A DNA stretch of 64,000 nucleotides, taken from NCBI GenBank assembly GCA_033296885.1, contig MU863907.1, forward strand, positions 218,100 through 282,099. Direction: 5' to 3'. The notes beneath the pieces were generated by a model, which was given only the letters and a program-made list of their open reading frames with translations, searched no databases and had not been told where the DNA came from. How positions within the stretch are numbered: the stretch's first letter is position 1; each line of letters starts with the position of its first letter. Shown piece after piece: positions 1 through 12,042 of the stretch. The translations under genes were made by a program, and so were the position numbers. Source of the stretch: Triangularia verruculosa (Eukaryota > Ascomycota > Sordariomycetes > Sordariales > Podosporaceae).

Positions 1-554
1 CATGATTTCAGAAGTGACCAGAACTAAGCTCAACGTACCTTGTGTGGATTCTGCTAACTCATCCTTGTTTGGGGGTAGGTATCAATCGCTGGGACCAGAC
101 AAAAAGGTTTGACCGAGTTGATCTAAAGGACATAGGTAGGTGTATCCTCACAGCGGATGGTAGGTGGTGGCTTAATTATCGAAGCTCAATTCTACTTCCT
201 CTCTATTTTGTCTCCCTCTCTTGTGCTATGCCCCTTTTCCCCACATCCTTCCCCTCGGCAGCCCCACGGGTAACCAACAACACGGCCCAATGTGACCGAA
301 ATCAACGCACAAAATAACATTCCCTTTCCCTCACAATCATCTGCCACGACAACCAAAAGAAAAACCGATCTTGAAAGCTCCGGGTATAGTTTGCTAAACC
401 CATGTTTCCCTACCGGCCCTTGAAACGCCGGGTACAAGATTTCAAAAGAAAAGAAAAAAAAAGAACCTTGCTCTCTTTGCAAAACGCCCGCTATGCTTGT
501 GAAGTAGCAACAATAAAGAAGATAATTGTAAATGCAATGCTGGAGCCGGAGAAG
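1..554. other. Intergenic, 3' flank of the SP-RING gene
   Basis: No convincing gene. This stretch lies beyond the stop codon of the SP-RING protein encoded on the minus strand. It holds TAGGTAGG at about 133-140, a motif that recurs in intergenic DNA across the window, and an A-rich tract near 445-465. A 91-codon open frame on the plus strand (42-317) has no recognisable domain and is probably chance. Confidence 0.6.
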
Positions 555-3500
555 CTAGTCTAACTCGATGATCTCTGGTTCGCGGCGAACTTCTGTCCGA
601 CGGGTCGCTGCAGGGGTAGAAGATGCTTTGCGCTTACGGGTAGATGAAGCAGAAGTGGCCGCGGGAGGCTCTGTATCACTCAAGTCGTCATCCTCGTCCT
701 CCACAACTGCTGTCCAACTACCGTCCGCTTTGACATGAATAGACCTGGCTTGGAGCTTGCCCTGTTGAGCCAGCTGCTCGCGGACATGGTACAAGAACTC
801 GTCGATACGCAGGCTTTTGGGTCTCGCATCTTGATGGCAAATGGGACAGCGCCACTTGTCGGGGTTGCTTGGCTCGGCCTGCGAAGGGCTGGGATTGGGA
901 CAGCCACAGTTCGACGCTGCGCTGTGAAAGCACTTGAGCATCTTTTTGGTCTCGCGGGTATCAAGCCATGTCTGTAAATCAAAACACTCTAGGTGCGTGC
1001 ATGACGCGCCCCTTGCGGGTATGGTGAATATCTTGGCCATGAAAGGATCAGCCATGTCAATCGACAAGTCGGGGGCCTCAATGATAAGCCCGTCATCGTC
1101 AGAGCTTGGGGTCAGCCGTTTCTTGATGATTTGCAAAGTGTGTTCCTCTGGTAGCAAGCCATTCGTCCAAACATGACGAGCAATATTCCTTTCACCAAGG
1201 GTTTCGATCACTTCGACAGCAATAAAGTAGCTTTCCTCAACACTGCCCTCCGGAGGAACCGGAACCACAACCGCAAGAGTGTTGTTTCCGCAAATAACGT
1301 CGTCGGTTAGCTCCGTAGCCAAGTCCTTGCCGTTATGGGTCTGCCGGCGGGCCTCGAGGGTCCTTCCATTAAACCTCATAAAGATGTTGCGTGGCCAGCA
1401 CATCTCTTTCGTCGCCCATTCATGTTCTGATGGGACTCTTTTCGAGGGGCCCGCTTTGCAGCAACGGATTCTCCATCGTAGAGCACCGTCAAAGTGCTCC
1501 GCCATTGGAAGCATGGTTGTGCCCTCTGGCCTTATCGTTTTCACTGCCAGATCAAGCTGATCCTGTGTAATCGGGAACGCAAAGTCGTAGACCATGTTTC
1601 GCGGACGCACAAGAGTAGGTTGCACTGCAAATCGACCCATCGCCTGTAGCAGACGCTCTGGATTCCCGTCCTTTGGAACGCGTTTTGGACTCCGGCAGTG
1701 AGATTGATGCAGAGACATTTGAAGAGATCTTCTGTCTGTGGGTTCGTGCGGCCAATCTGGACGTGGAATAACCGTGTCTTTGGGAGGGATTAGCATGTCT
1801 GACTGCCTGGAGGTCGGTGTGGCACGCTGGGGCGTACCCCGTGAATTTCTCTGCGCCCCGGCCGGGACAGGTTGCGGTCGGGTCAAGACTGGCTGTGGAA
1901 GAGCAGAGCTGACAGGTGTCCCAACAGCCGCCAGAGACTCCCTTCGCATTAGCGGCGAGGCCGATTGTCCGACTTGTGTATCAATGGGTGCCACAAAAGG
2001 TCTCCGTTGTTGCTCTGCTTGCAGCTGCTGGAACATTCGTTGGTGGTGCAATTGTTGCTCTCTCTGTCGTGACTGAATTTGGCGCTGCTGGATCTGCTGC
2101 TGTTGAAATTGTTGCGGCTGCATCTGCTGCTGTTGACCCTGCTGCCTTTGTGCCGGTGGTACCTGGCCGGCTTGCTGCCCCCACTGCTGTTGCCGTTGAT
2201 AGAGTTGCGCCGCATGTTGTGCCGATTGCTGTTGCTGGATAGCCGCCATATGCTGTTGCTGAGCAGCCGTCGCCTGGTGCGGTGGCTGGTACGGAGAGAT
2301 AACCTGATACTGGACAAGAGGAGAGGCCGGGGCGCTGTTGATCGGCGTCGCACGTGAAGGAGGGAGTTGTTGAGAAGGGAGAACCGGTGGCGACTGCACT
2401 CCATACCGGAGCGGTGGCTGGTTGCTAAGCTGCAAATTTGGGAACACGGCCCTCACAACATGTTTGAAGTGAGCAACGAGCCCCATATTCAGTCTCATGA
2501 TGTCGTCGGGCGTTTTCCCAATCGACACTATAGGAATACCGGCTTCGCGAATGCGGCGTTCCTGATCGTCTTTGAATGCTTTGTCCATGGCCTGAGCATG
2601 CGCTCCGTCCCGAATTCCCAGCCTCCGACGGTTTGCGGTGAAGAGGATCTCGCGCATGATGGGAGAATGACACTGCAGTCGACCCTGGAGCTCGTCAAGT
2701 AAATACGGGTAGCGGCGGTTGCATGTTTCCAAAGTCATGGGAGCGTGCTCATGGACGAGGGCCTGCAGAAAGCTGACCACCCACCGGATAGCGGCACAAT
2801 ACACCGGATACTTTTGCATCTCTTGAACTGAGCCAGGAAACGAGGCAAAGAAAAACCGGTTCCCCTTGGTGAGGTGATCATTCTTCCTAATTATCTCCCC
2901 AACCGTGGAAAATCCAGCATCAATCGTTTGTATCGTGACAATATCGTTCAGCTCGAGTATTTGATGAGCATTATATTGGTTAAGGGACCAAATGGCATGG
3001 AGTTGATGGAGTGCTAGAAAGAAATAGTCGTTCCTTTCGCACGCATCGTTCAGGAGGTGCAAACGGGGCCTGTCTAGCTGAGGATTCATGCAATCCATCC
3101 CTCCATGTGACTGGACATGCTGTTCTAGATTTGCCAGGAAATTTCGGCCATGGAACGATGGCTGTGCCGTGCTCCTATCGACACGGGGTTGGTCAGCATG
3201 GAAATCAGCAAGAGAGGCTGAGGAGTGACTTACTCGATCCGACGTCTTTTAAGCGCAGGGGAATTTGTATCCCTGGTCTCTGGCCGAGCGCCGTCAAGAC
3301 CTGTGCCTATGCCTGCTGTCTTGTTCAACCCGCCGCCGTTAGAAATCGATTCGTCACTTGTTGGAGGGACAGGCGCGTGTGTAAGCGAGGCCTGGTTCAT
3401 GTTCTGGTTTTCCAGTGACCATGTTTCCTGCGCTTGAGGAACCGCATGTTCCTGGGACGCTGGGTCGAGTTCGAAGCGGGCATTGGTCATGGAAGGATTA

Positions 3501-3991
3501 CGTGCGCCGAAGGCGGGCATCATGGTCGGTGCCAGAGTCGGCGCATCGGGCAGCGAGGCAGGAAGCGGATTCGGGCTATCCAAGGCATTTGACAGGGCAG
3601 GGCTCGGCTCGTCAGTAGGAGCCGGCGATGGGAGAATCGTCTGGGCAGGTCTGTTTAAGATTAGCCGGTTACTCAGGACTACGGTGGAAGGTGTGGCGTC
3701 TTACTGAACTTGTCCTGTTTGATGCTGTGGTGGTTGTGATGGTAGCTGCGGTTGCGGTCGAGGTTGCACCACGGCCAGAGGCACGGCACCAAGCTCGGGG
3801 TTATACTTTCGGAGACGGCCCCGTTTTGCTGGGCCAGTATTCGAGGCTGTGGATGTTGATGTCGGGTTCAACCACGAGGGCTGCGGTCGAGCACCGAGAA
3901 AAGCGTTGGCGGTCGCATTTGAGGAAGCGATTTGCGGGTCGGGCAAGGAGCGGTTCCGGTTACTGTTACTGGGGTTCGTGTTGGGCGCCAT
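555..3991 (-). CDS. SP-RING (MIZ-type) zinc finger protein, putative SUMO E3 ligase
   Basis: Three exons, complement(555..3174, 3234..3650, 3705..3991), give about 1107 residues. Introns have GTAAGT/GTAAGA donors and keep phase; the start is the ATG at 3991. The C-terminal part (about residues 960-1030, DNA about 790-1001) carries an SP-RING signature: C-T-H-L-E-C-F-D, then W-R-C-P-I-C and L-R-I-D-E-F-L, as in PIAS/Siz/ZMIZ proteins that move SUMO from the E2 to substrates in the nucleus. Between the two zinc-ligand groups lies an unusually long loop of about 30 residues with extra cysteines. The middle (about residues 525-635) is glutamine-rich, with tracts of Q and QQ repeats. The last residues, P-E-I-I-E-L-D, look like a SUMO-interacting motif. 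No SAP domain is visible at the N terminus, so it resembles ZMIZ-type rather than Siz/Pli1-type proteins. Family call is firm; substrate and exact orthologue are not known. Confidence 0.85.
1975..2300 (-). repeat. CAG/CAA-type polyglutamine-coding tract
   Basis: On the plus strand this reads as repeated ctgctgttg/ttgctg triplets. In the SP-RING protein it encodes a long Q-rich region with interspersed A, H, R and P. It is imperfect rather than a pure microsatellite, so length variation would mainly come from short slippage units. Confidence 0.75.
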
Positions 3992-5016
3992 CTGTCAGAC
4001 CGCGGTCTCTCTCACGTCCAGGTGTTGGGCGCGAGGAGGAGCAGGGGCCTGGGAGACTGGAGAGAGGCCCAAAGTCGGGTTAGTGAAGATGTCACGATTT
4101 GGTCCATGCAGCGGTGAGTAATAAAACCGTCGAGTGGAAGCAATCAAACAAACAAAGAAAACCCAGTGTGCCCAGTTCGCAGCGCTCACACCCTGTGCCG
4201 ACGGGACAGCTAGAGAACGCGTGAGAAAGCGAGAGAAAAATAAAACAGCAGACGAACCATCGAAACGGAACAGCGCGGCTATAGGCGATGCTCAAATACT
4301 CGCAAAAACCAATCCGACAGGTGGTAACTTCCTTATTATTTGATCTCAAACGAAGCAAAGCAGGTGAGGTTGGTGAATGAGAGGCAAGATCGAACGAACG
4401 TACTTGCCCAGCAAGCTAGGTAAAGCACCCGAAGTGGCAATCGCGTCCGCAACATGCAGGCCTACCTAGGAGAGCGCGCCCACCAGCAGTTGCCATTACC
4501 TACCTTTCTTCCAGGTTGGCTTGATTATATCTACCTGGAGCGATAATAAAGAAGAGAGCCCATCAAGGCCACAGACTACAGTAACACGGAACATGGCACT
4601 CCACCGAAACCTCAACAATACATCCCCCTTCCCGGTGAAACCCCAAGAAGGACTGATGAGAGCCAGCCGGATAACCTTGAGGAACAAACTCGGACCTAGG
4701 TGACTTGCCTTGGGTCACATCTTGTGGGACACTCTTACAGGAAAGTCCTCGATAAGACATCCGTTGATGACGGACACTGGAAAATCACCCGGGCTGGTCG
4801 TGCCCCAGAATCCCGTTCGTCCCACCAGACTACCTAGACAGAGCTTATCTTATCGTGCTAGCGCGAAGGGAAGTGCGGGTCCCATCAAACAGACCCCTGC
4901 TGAATTGTCTGGGCCAAAAAAAAGTTTCGAGCAGGCAGTCGCGCGCGCACAGCAGACACCAACGAAAGCTCACCACCGGCACCAATTTCGGCCTCCCTTC
5001 ACCAACCGCAATCGAA
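3992..5016. other. Divergent intergenic region between the SP-RING gene and UTP15
   Basis: About 1 kb between the divergent start codons of the SP-RING gene (minus) and UTP15 (plus), so both promoters should lie here. It contains CCTACCTAGG at 4461-4470 and ACCTACC near 4498, members of the recurring TAGGTA motif. The open frame in phase with UTP15 upstream of 5017 has no ATG and begins only at a GTG, so I treat it as 5' UTR. Confidence 0.6.
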
Positions 5017-6657
5017 ATGGCAGCAGAAGTGCAACCTTTGCCCCTGGTAAAGCTGGCTTCGGGCCCCAGTCCCGTTACTCCCGAACAAAGGTACTGGAGA
5101 TCTTTCAAGAATCAGAAATCGCATACCTCGACGGCAACATGGCCCATTTCGCACATCAGTTTCCCCGCCCAGACAGGCGCCGTCTTGTCCAATTCCATGG
5201 TCGCCGCGACAAAGCTCAATGATCTCTTTGCAGTAACCTCGGGTCCGCGTGTGGACATCTTCTCGATACGAAAGCGCGAGCTTCTCAAGACGATTGGCCG
5301 CTTCGACAGCGAGGCCCATTCCGGCGAGATCAGGGCTGATGGCAGGGTGCTGGTCGCTGGTGAGGATTCGGGGAAGATGCAGGTCTTTGACGTTGGCGGC
5401 GGTACCAGGGCTGTTATCCTCAAGACATGGCATATCCACAAACAGCCCGTGTGGGTAACAAAGTGGTCGCCTACCGAGCTCACCACCCTCATGAGCTGCA
5501 GTGACGACAAGACAGTCCGGCTCTGGGATTTGCCATCAAACAACCCCAGCCATACATTTGCCGGCCACTCGGATTACGTGCGTAGCGGCGCTTTCATTCC
5601 AGGCGGGAATAGCAACATGTTGGTGACCGGTTCCTACGACGAGACAGTTCGAGTATGGGATGCCAGAACCCCCGGCGGCTCCGTCTTCACATTCAAGCAC
5701 AAGGACCCAATCGAAGAAGTTCTGCCCCTTCCCGGAGGAACAACCCTTCTTGCCGCCTCTGGAAACGCCATCTCAGTCCTCGATCTTGTCGCCGCCAAGC
5801 CTCTCCGCCTGATTACGAACCACCAAAAGACCGTCACGAGTCTGTCGTTGGCGTCCAATGGCAAACGTGTTGTCAGTGGCAGTTTGGATGGCCACGTCAA
5901 GGTCTTTGAAACCTCCAACTGGAACGTGGTGTTTGGATCCAAATACCCCAGCCCTATCCTGTCTCTCTCCGTTGTCGCCGCCGGCGCAGCCCAGGAAGAC
6001 CGTCACCTGGCCGTTGGCATGCAGTCCGGCGTGTTGGCCATCCGGACCAAGTTGTCTGGGGCAGCTGCGGAAAAGGCTCGCGAGCGCGCAGCCGTCGAAG
6101 CAGCCATCGGCACCTCGGCACTCGACAAGATTGACGCCAGAAATGCCAAGCGCAAACGGGCAGCAGTCAGCAACAAGAACATGGACATGCTCGGCGAAAA
6201 CGTCGACGTCATCATCCCAACATCAGACACCGGGTCCAGGAAGAAGAAGCTCAAGCCATGGCAGCGCAGCTACAAAGACGGGTTCTACGCAGCGTGTCTG
6301 GACGAAGTACTCGACATGTCTGGGCCAGAGTACCAGCCCCTTGTTGCTCTCACTGTCCTCGTCGCCCTGCGCCATCGCTCTGCCCTGCGCGAGGCTCTCG
6401 AGGGCCGCGACGAGGTGTCGATCGTGCCGCTTCTCAAGTGGGTGAGCAAATACATCGTCGACCCTCGCTATGTCAGCATCTGCGTCGACGTCTCCTTCCA
6501 CCTGTACGACCTCTACAGCGAACACGTTGCCGGCAGCTCGGAGCTGGCCGAGTTGTTCCAGTCCTTGCTTGGCAAGGTATCGAGCGCAGTCAAAAAGGCG
6601 GAAACGGCCATCCAAGTAGCGGGCATGTTGGAAACCCTGACGATAGGGAACGGTTAG
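5017..6657 (+). CDS. UTP15: U3 small nucleolar RNA-associated protein 15 (UTP15), WD40
   Basis: Intronless, 546 residues, starting at the ATG at 5017. UTP15 belongs to the t-UTP/UTP-A subcomplex of the nucleolar small-subunit processome, which is needed for 18S pre-rRNA processing and links it to rDNA transcription. The N-terminal half is a WD40 propeller: recognisable blades end in S-C-S-D-D-K-T-V-R-L-W-D, G-S-Y-D-E-T-V-R-V-W-D and G-S-L-D-G-H-V-K-V-F. The C-terminal part (from about residue 390) holds the UTP15 C-terminal helical domain, starting near K-K-K-L-K-P-W-Q-R-S-Y-K and ending around M-L-E-T-L. Length matches the family (about 510-550). It is transcribed away from the SP-RING gene and toward the C2-domain gene. 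Confidence 0.95.
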   Translation: MAAEVQPLPLVKLASGPSPVTPEQRYWRSFKNQKSHTSTATWPISHISFPAQTGAVLSNSMVAATKLNDLFAVTSGPRVDIFSIRKRELLKTIGRFDSEAHSGEIRADGRVLVAGEDSGKMQVFDVGGGTRAVILKTWHIHKQPVWVTKWSPTELTTLMSCSDDKTVRLWDLPSNNPSHTFAGHSDYVRSGAFIPGGNSNMLVTGSYDETVRVWDARTPGGSVFTFKHKDPIEEVLPLPGGTTLLAASGNAISVLDLVAAKPLRLITNHQKTVTSLSLASNGKRVVSGSLDGHVKVFETSNWNVVFGSKYPSPILSLSVVAAGAAQEDRHLAVGMQSGVLAIRTKLSGAAAEKARERAAVEAAIGTSALDKIDARNAKRKRAAVSNKNMDMLGENVDVIIPTSDTGSRKKKLKPWQRSYKDGFYAACLDEVLDMSGPEYQPLVALTVLVALRHRSALREALEGRDEVSIVPLLKWVSKYIVDPRYVSICVDVSFHLYDLYSEHVAGSSELAELFQSLLGKVSSAVKKAETAIQVAGMLETLTIGNG

Positions 6658-7606
6658 GGTGTCAGAGTAATGAAGGGCGAAACATATTTGTGTATTTTCT
6701 TTAATTACCTGTCTGATATTTTTTTGTTCTGCATTGCGTCGGCGTTATTTATTATTTTTGTTTTTGCGAGAAGTAGGAAGGGTGTAAAAAAAAAAGGCTA
6801 ACTGCTCGGACTATATTATTCCAACTTTTTTGTGTTGTTCTTTTACATTAGAGAGATACCTACCCCCTCGGATACTGCTGCGAAAGAAGAAGGAAGGCAT
6901 GACGGGACTCAAATATATTTTTGGATGGACTCCAACGTTCTTTGTGGCGTTTCATGAACGGTTTGCCTGTTGTCTTTCGGTTTCCATATGGTATTGTCGT
7001 CGTCCTCTTTTTCCGACTCAAGGTGATGTACTTTCTTGTAGCTTTATCTAGGTTCTTTCCCCATCTATTGTCCGGTCATCCTCAAGCCACACCCTCTGAA
7101 TCACCTGCCGCCATCTTCCACCCCCCCAGTCTCGACCGAGTCAGTAGGTTGCAGTAGGGGCACTGCCTTTCGAGCTGCCCCAAGTCTTTTCGTCTCAACA
7201 AAAACCCAGCCCGCCCTCACGTTGAGCTGTTATTCAAGCGCGCTCCATCCACCACTGCTAAACCGCTCAACGGATGCATACCAGCGGCTCACAAATAACA
7301 CCAAAGTATGATCAAAACAAGCTCTCATTTATGTTTCAAAACTACCTACGTTGCCACAATCATATAGCTACCATACCTACCAAATGCCAAGGAAACCACC
7401 CAGGTGAAACCCTCCGCTGTATATAAGGTATCTGACAAAAATAAAACACCTCTCTCTCTTTTCCAGGTCATACCATCATATACGCAAATCAAGTCTCTCA
7501 CAAACAAACGTCCAAACGTCCAAACAAAAAAAAATGCATCTCTATCATACAACTCCGCCCCCGGATTCAGCATGAGGCTTCTTCACTTCGGTTGAGAAGA
7601 GAATGT
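6658..7606. other. Convergent intergenic region, two 3' UTRs
   Basis: About 950 bases between the stop codons of UTP15 (plus) and the C2-domain gene (minus). It includes T-rich and A-rich tracts (for example 6718-6730 and 6786-6796) typical of fungal 3' ends. I see no gene. Confidence 0.6.
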
Positions 7607-10600
7607 CTACCACTGCCCCTGATGCGTAGCATACCCCTGGTGCCTTCTCGACGACCTCCCCGTTCCAATGTCGATTTGCCTCAGCTCCTCTTCCAAGCTC
7701 AATTCCCTCCCACCACCGCCGCCGTAGCCATCATTTTGATGCCGGTAACCCCCATCATAATGATCATAATCATCCATGCCACCCCGCCTAGCAGCGCTGC
7801 TGCTGTGTAACTGGAGCGCTCCACTCATATTACCATTATACCCTGGAACAGGTGGCAACGCCAACGGAATCTTAGCCGGAGGGGGTGGTCCATTTCTCCC
7901 ACCTTGCTGCACAGAAGGATGGTAGTTCTCTCCCGCGCCATAGTCAAAGGTAGACGCCCTTGGAAGATGCCGTGGGGGGTTAAAATTATCCTGGTGAGGA
8001 GGCAGAGGAGCCAGGGGCTGGGAGTCCATGCCGACGTTGCTGTTCCTCCTCGGGCCAGGGCCGTTCGCGCCGGACATTACTGGCTCTGACGGCGAGAAAC
8101 CAGAGATCGACATTCGATGGGGGGGCTTCTTTTGAAGACGATTGCGGCCGTTAGAAGCGGGCGGTGATGGGGTGACCGAGTCAAAGGAGTCGGGTGCGAC
8201 GTAACTTGGCGGCCGTGGGCCGGCAGTGATGCGTAGAGGACGACGGCTAGTTGAGGATGCTGGTAGCGGCTGTGGGCCGGCTGGTGAAGGGCGAGCGGCT
8301 GGTGACGCTGGAGCCGACTTTTTAGGTTCGGGTTCGGGTGCCCAGGTGTCCATTGGCAAATGGTCAGAGGGGTCAACTTCGCGACCATCATGTGTGATGA
8401 TCTTGCCAGTGGCCGCATCGTAGTCTGGCAAAGCGGCGGTCGGATCGTGCATGGCGGCAGCGGCGGCAGTGGGATTAAGAACCTCATAGCTGTCGGGGCC
8501 GAACGGAACGCTAGACATTGCACGACTATCAGAGGATGGCGGTCTTGGGCTTACTGATTTGCGGCGAATGGTGTGTTGTTGCTGGGGTGGGTTGTGATGT
8601 TGCTGGGGCGGGTTGGGACTAGGGTCACGAACAGGTGGGTTGGGCGAGTATGCCCGCGACTTAATCACTACGTTAACACTCGATGTTGATGGCCCTGCTG
8701 TGTAAGTCATGGGATTCCTGCCATGGGCAGGCGGCTGAGCGTTATAACCTGCTGCGGAACCATCATGATCATATCTCCGAGCGACATCCATGGTCCGACC
8801 TCGTGGGGGCGTTTCCATCTGCGTTGGCTGATTGTACCGTCGCTGGCGACCGCTATCTTCGTTGACACGGACCGCAATCTCTTGCGATATGTTCGGGTCG
8901 ATCCCAGGAATCAGTGCAGCGGGGACAGGAGCCGCGGAGTAGGTATTTGTCCCATTATCAGGTTCATCTCGCCATGGCAGTGCTCTTTGGTTCTGTTGCG
9001 AATCATACGAAGGAAGATTGGGCTCAGAGTGGCGGCCGTAATTGGACGAGGACGAGTAGTCTGACGGTTCGCGGCGTGACAAGTCGGTCGAGGACATAAC
9101 ATAGCCATTGGAAGCTTGGTATCCCGGTTGGTCCTGTATTCCAGGAGAAGTTGAATAACGCTGGTCCTGCATACCGGGAGAAGTCGAGTACCGCTGATCT
9201 TGCACACCGGGTGAAGACGAGTATCGTGGATCTTGAACACCGGGAGACGTAGAGTACCGTTGGTCCTGCATACCCGGCGAGGTTGAGTAGCGCTGATCCT
9301 GCAAACCCGGCGAGGTTGAGTAGCGCTGATCCTGCATTCCTGGCGAGGTGGAGTACTGCTGATCTTGCATGGCATTGCTCGGTCTTCGCCCTGAGATATT
9401 CAATGGTGCAGGGCTAGTGTTTTCAAAGTCCAAGTCATACTGAGCCTGAGATTGGTCTTGGGGAGCCCGGCCCATGCTTCTCCTGTACGAATTTGAAGAC
9501 TCGGGGGACTCGGGAACATCTTCTACGGTAGCCTGCATGCCCCTGTGAGACTGATCGTAGCCGTTGGTATCATAAGAGTAGTGCCTGGGCTGAGGAGGTT
9601 GCTCAAGAGCCTGATACTGGGAGCCAGGGAGAGCGGCCGGCGCCGAGTCGGCTGCTTTGTATGTTGGGCGGCCAGGATAACTTGACGGCGAAGCAGAAGC
9701 GCGGTGGGCCTCGTTTCTCAAGACATCCTGTCTCATGGTCGGCGGGGTCCCTTGATATCCCGTGTTGGGAGCAGAGTTGAGGCTAGGCCTGGACCGATGT
9801 GCAGGGGGCGGAGGAGGTCTGTCATCACTAAACTCGGCGGCATTCTCCTGCTGTGTTATATACGGGTCACTGGATCGAGGGTCGTAGCGATCGTATGTAA
9901 GCTGCTGCTGCCCGGGATATCTGTCCGCTCTTTCGGGTGTCTGGTATTGTTGAGGCGGCGGTGGCTCCCGTCGGCGATCCACAGTACGTTCTTGACGAGG
10001 GTAGTGATCCGGTGGTGGTGGCAGTTGCTGTTGTTGATAGCGCGATGACTGCGACCCGTACTCGGCTTGCTGCAAAGGTGACTGCGATGGGACGTAGGAG
10101 GTGATAAGATTCGGCTGAGAGCGAGGTGGCGTCTCTACCGGCTCTGGTGCAGATGCAGGCACAGGTGGTGGCTTCGATGTGGGCGCCGGTGACGGTGTCT
10201 TCCCTGCGACTGGGTCGGAAGGGAGGGGCCGACGCCTAGGCATGGCCCTAGGTCCCGTAGCGGCTACCGGCGCCGTCTCAGACTGCTGCTCAATATCTGC
10301 TACAGATTGCTGATTTCTTGACTTGGATGCTGTCTTGTCGGGCTTGGGCTGATTGTCGTAGTATGTAAGCTCAAGACGGAGCTCGCCGGCATATTTACCC
10401 CTGCATTGGAGTTGGTGCCATTGATCGCTCTGCCCACCCCCATCGACGATGATGTCGCGCAGGTCTATCCATGCCTCTCCTATAAGTTCGGTCTTTTTGT
10501 CGTCGTTGAACACGGACACTTTCAGCTGAAAGTAGTCTGGAGAGTCATGGACTGTAAATCTGAGCTCTTGATCCCTGTGTGGTGTGAAGCATTGTTGTTA

Positions 10601-10894
10601 GTCTAGGCTCACCATCCGAATCTAGCCTTGTGTTGCTGTTGCGGTGACCCGAAGCATAGAGACATACCACTTGGGAGTTTGACCGCCTCGAATGTCGGTG
10701 TTGGTCTTCTTTGCTTCCTTGCCCAGGCGCGCAGCGCAATAAGGATCTTGCTTTCCAATCGTCTTGCGATTCGGTAGGTTTTTGGCTCGGTCCACCACCA
10801 AAACAAGCATACCAATCTCTGGTCCATCGGTGCTCATGTCTGAGAAGATGCCCGCCGTGTGGGCTATTGGGAGGGTTTTTGTTCTGGTGGACAT
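7607..10894 (-). CDS. C2-domain ingression protein (Inn1/Fic1-like), very long
   Basis: Two exons, complement(7607..10574, 10668..10894), give about 1064 residues; the intron has a GTATGT donor and keeps phase. The N-terminal roughly 140 residues form a C2 domain: G-M-L-V-L-V-V-D-R-A-K-N-L-P-N, then K-Q-D-P-Y-C, then T-P-K-W-D-Q-E-L-R-F-T-V and E-L-I-G-E-A-W-I-D-L. The pattern (N-terminal C2 followed by a proline-rich disordered tail) fits the Inn1/Fic1 ingression proteins, which act at the cytokinetic ring and couple septum synthesis to membrane ingression by binding SH3 proteins. Only the splice joins the two halves of the C2 domain. The tail is full of PPPP and PxxP stretches and holds an 11-residue tandem repeat. 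Yeast homologues are far shorter; long tails are common in filamentous fungi. The C2 call is firm, the ingression role is by homology. Confidence 0.85.
9128..9371 (-). repeat. 33-bp coding minisatellite (11-residue repeat)
   Basis: About seven and a half tandem copies of a 33-bp unit in the disordered tail of the C2-domain protein. Each codes for an 11-residue unit of the form (M/L/V/I)-Q-D-(Q/P)-(R/Q)-Y-S-(T/S)-S-P-G. Copies differ mainly in the first residue and at synonymous sites, pointing to repeated duplication in register. The S-P-G and Y-S-T-S-P core resembles proline-directed phosphorylation sites (inference). Confidence 0.9.
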
Positions 10895-12042
10895 CTTGTC
10901 CCTGTGTTTCTCTTCGCCGTTTGCCCGTCGTGGGATTGAATAATGCCAGATACTGTTGTCCGATCAAAAGAAGGGATCGGGATTGTTTACTCGAGCGGGC
11001 TTGGCCAGCGGTTGGTTGGTGGCCTGGTCTTTGTTTGGGAGTGACGCTTGACGTGTGCGGTCCGAGGTTGGAGCCCCGCTGGCAACGAGTTTCCGATGCT
11101 TGATTTCAGAACTGTGTCAGACAACAAAAGAGAAACAAGAAAAAAGCACCAAACGAAGGGAAGTTGGGAAAGAAGGAGCAAGTGCAAACCAAAAAAAAGA
11201 AAAAAAAAGAAAGCAACTTGATGACAGAGAGTGTGGGAAAAGCAGCACAGGCACAAGCACAAGCATCCGCACGGCAGTGGTGGCCCCCCCCCCCAAGCAA
11301 CCGCTAGCCTGGATTAGATCGCGCGTCTCTGCGGTGGTTGGGTGGATTCCAAGTTGGGGGATTACGTGCATCTCCATTGGATTTGGGGTGGCTGGTGCGC
11401 CGATACCCGCGTTACCGCGCAAATCCGCGAGGCTGGGCTGAGCCCGGAACAGGGGGTTAAAGCTGTTTTCTGATCGACCTTGCATTGGCGGCACCATTTT
11501 GCGAATGCCTGGTCTGGATGCTCTCTTCTGATTTGCACCAGCCTCTTCTGCTTTCTGCATCCCAAGATAAAAGAACCTTTCCTGCACCCTAAATCGCAAT
11601 TTCCCTCTGTATTGTTTGTTTGGTTCTGTGGCTCATACGGATATGGGCAGAGTTGCCCCAAGCCCAAGCCACCCTGTGTTGACATCTTGACCCCACCTTG
11701 ACGTTCCTTCCACCAAGAATCCACGATCTTCCCGAAACAGAACCCCACACTGGAGAAATCAGGATCCGGATTCTCCAAGTCTTCGTTTACTGGGTGGTCA
11801 CTGTATCATTCTTGCGTGATCACACAAGGCATAAATCACAGGTCACATGAGCTATTTTTCTGTACATTTTTTTTAGGTATGTAATACCTGGTCATATGTA
11901 TATCTTCTGTTGCCAACTATTGTGCTAGTCCTGCATGTGTGCCACGGCAGCTACAAAGGAAATAGGGAGTAGATCCCAGGCGTTGAATTGTATTTATGTG
12001 GTTTTAGACTTGATAGTTTCCCACCTTCCACATGTGCTATGT
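10895..12042. other. Intergenic: promoter of the C2-domain gene and 3' flank of con-6
   Basis: About 1.1 kb. It holds an A/G-rich purine stretch around 11120-11215 and an 11-base C run at 11284-11294. Overlapping open frames on the minus strand (for example 11117-11599) have no domain and are compositionally driven. No gene is supported. Confidence 0.5.

Noticed and set aside
1949..2404. Long open frames on both strands within the SP-RING gene
   Set aside because: They are shadows of the CAG/CAA repeat, which stays open in several frames.
4855..5016. N-terminal extension of UTP15
   Set aside because: Begins at GTG only, and the normal N terminus of the family fits the ATG at 5017.
11117..11599. 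160-codon minus-strand open frame
   Set aside because: Starts without ATG, low-complexity F/S/L-rich C terminus driven by the A/G-rich tract, no domain, lies in the promoter of the C2-domain gene.
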